From contig JAAEOP010000158.1 in NCBI GenBank assembly GCA_024223125.1, forward strand, positions 1-5,017: DNA of 5,017 nt. Reading direction: 5' to 3'. This document shows, in pieces, positions 3,827 through 5,017 of the stretch (position 1 is its first letter; each line of letters opens with the position of its first letter). Made by a program: the position numbers and the translations under genes. The stretch comes from Chloroflexota bacterium (lineage in GTDB: Bacteria > Chloroflexota > Anaerolineae > Promineifilales > Promineifilaceae). Below the pieces are notes generated by a model. That model ran no database searches. It saw nothing but the letters and a program-made list of their open reading frames with translations, and was not told where the DNA came from.

Positions 3827-5017
3827 CTTTTTTTGCTAAATCATCGGGGAAAAGTACACTTTTCCCAAGAGCAATCATAGTTTCCTCAAAAAGGGCATTT
3901 TTATGCCGAGGACAAGGCGAATTGCACCAAATTACTGATTCGTTCAATACTTCCGCGACCCCATAACCGCGATGGGGACAGTTCGTACACCGATACGCAT
4001 CCCCTAACGGGATACCGTCTTTTTGGGATAGTACCGCCCCTGGAAGGGATAGAGCGTAATTGAGCAAGTCAGTTGGTTTTGTTGCCAGATTCAAGCGTGT
4101 GATTTGGAATTTCAGCCAGTCCTTCCACAAATCGCCTCCCGCAAGATAAAAATCGGTCAGGTCTTTATCACCAGGACGTAAAACGGGTAAACGCGTCCGG
4201 TAGACGTGCGGCAATTGTGCTTGTAGTTGAGCAAAGGGGCGATCACTTTTCCCGTCTTCATCAAAGACAGTCAGAATTGCACCTGTAGGCCGCAAATAGG
4301 CCAGCCAGGAATTCATATTGGTGTGGCTGTTAGCTCCAAATGTCACAGGGGCGATTACGTCTCTCACTTCTTGCCAAGCCAGCATACAATCGAATTCTCC
4401 CTCAGTGAGCAAAACCAGGGATGCACCGCGTAACCCATCAGCCCCAAATAGTGCTGTTCGATTTCCTGTCACGCCCCGGTAGCGATTTCCTGCTATATGT
4501 CCACAATAGGGACATTTTCCAGGCTCACGCAAGGCACATCGGCATTTCGAGTTAGCGCATTGGAAAGGGGTTCCCGGCACAAGCCTTACTTTGAGATACC
4601 AGACCTTCTCATCTGCGATTCCTGGTATCACAATCCCGCACGGTATCCAAAGGTTGCCAATCTTACGCCCCCAACCTTTATTACCTCTGGGGGCGCAATA
4701 ACCCAATCGAAAGTGCCGGATAGTTTCATCGTTCAATCCGCGCTGGTACAGATATTCTCGAACGGGTTGCGCCTCTTCTTTCCATAACGCGTACTCACAA
4801 AATTTGACCGCCTCCCAAGCGTCTGTAAAGGGCAATTCTAAAAGCATTTTGTCACGCTTCACTTGTGGTTTTCGCCGTTCAATTTTCATAGTGGTCCTAT
4901 TCCCCATCAACTTATGACATATTTCCGGGAAACTTAGTCCAGGCCAGAGCCTGATCCCAAAGTCAATCGGCGTTCGATATTTTCCCTCGCTGCAACCCCG
5001 GCAAAACCAACGCCACC
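3807..5017 (-). CDS. DnaG-type primase with Toprim domain, partial (N-terminus beyond the window)
   Basis: The frame stays open to the right edge. Upstream of the first ATG (4907) it encodes WRWFCRGCSEGKYRTP and then GLSFPEICHKL, the latter half of a CHC2-type zinc finger found at the N-terminus of DnaG primases, so the real start lies outside. Numbering from the edge, the RNA-polymerase core begins near residue 85 (YLYQRGLNDETIRHFRLGY). A Cys cluster (C153, C158, C160, C168, C171) interrupts it. The Toprim motifs are TEGEFD (E205), FDEDG (D252, D254) and DKDLTDF (D283, D285). It ends with a second Cys cluster (C343, C346, C364, C368) instead of an obvious DnaB-binding domain. It would synthesise RNA primers, probably for a plasmid, phage or integrative element. 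It is the first visible gene of the overlapping minus-strand run. Confidence 0.88.
   Translation of the reverse strand, partial: WRWFCRGCSEGKYRTPIDFGIRLWPGLSFPEICHKLMGNRTTMKIERRKPQVKRDKMLLELPFTDAWEAVKFCEYALWKEEAQPVREYLYQRGLNDETIRHFRLGYCAPRGNKGWGRKIGNLWIPCGIVIPGIADEKVWYLKVRLVPGTPFQCANSKCRCALREPGKCPYCGHIAGNRYRGVTGNRTALFGADGLRGASLVLLTEGEFDCMLAWQEVRDVIAPVTFGANSHTNMNSWLAYLRPTGAILTVFDEDGKSDRPFAQLQAQLPHVYRTRLPVLRPGDKDLTDFYLAGGDLWKDWLKFQITRLNLATKPTDLLNYALSLPGAVLSQKDGIPLGDAYRCTNCPHRGYGVAEVLNESVIWCNSPCPRHKNALFEETMIALGKSVLFPDDLAKKDDGRIR

Noticed and set aside
3401..3880. Plus-strand open frame of 159 codons
   Set aside because: It lies antisense to the zinc-ribbon gene and its product is Pro-rich with no recognisable domain; the minus strand has conserved Cys and HTH motifs, so this is a shadow.
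4227..4787. Two plus-strand open frames opposite the primase
   Set aside because: They are antisense to the Toprim and zinc-knuckle coding sequence and have no recognisable features.

Overview
The window is an accessory, mobile-DNA-rich stretch of a bacterial replicon of medium G+C content. There is no rRNA, tRNA or core metabolic gene to fix the taxon. The bacterial PH-domain fragment, the ISH3-type transposase, the excisionase-like HTH protein and the zinc-ribbon protein would suit a Chloroflexota (Ktedonobacteria- or Anaerolineae-like) genome or possibly a clostridial one; this is a weak inference. Shine-Dalgarno starts and one probable leaderless start occur side by side.

Left part (1-1832): nested insertion debris. 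A plus-strand gene beginning like a small bacterial PH-domain protein is fused in frame, at a shared Asp-Gln-Gly stretch, to the C-terminal half of an IS3-family transposase. That IS3 remnant is in turn split near its 3' end by a complete ISH3-family element (about 481-1720) with perfect terminal repeats and one intact 383-residue transposase on the minus strand. Joining the outer flanks across this element restores the IS3 reading frame.

Right part (1846-5017): a minus-strand cassette. In order of transcription it holds a DnaG-type primase running off the right edge (3807->5017), a zinc-ribbon protein ending in a MerR-like helix-turn-helix domain (2942-3826, overlapping the primase by 20 nt), a small protein carrying a second diverged copy of that domain (2562-2954, overlapping by 13 nt) and a 67-residue excisionase-family HTH protein (2327-2530) whose -10 box sits so close to its ATG that the mRNA should be leaderless. 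Next come an extended -10 promoter, a structured RNA of roughly 165 nt ending in a good Rho-independent terminator, and finally a 76-residue hypothetical protein (1846-2076) with a strong ribosome-binding site but no promoter of its own after the terminator.

The most interesting feature is that structured RNA. It has two well-formed hairpins followed by the terminator, and seven bases in the second hairpin are perfectly complementary to the 5' arm of the terminator. It could therefore be a transcription attenuator controlling the 76-residue protein, or a stand-alone small RNA. The cassette as a whole resembles the replication and regulation end of a plasmid or integrative element (primase plus three small DNA-binding-type proteins), but no integrase, relaxase or replication initiator is visible here.
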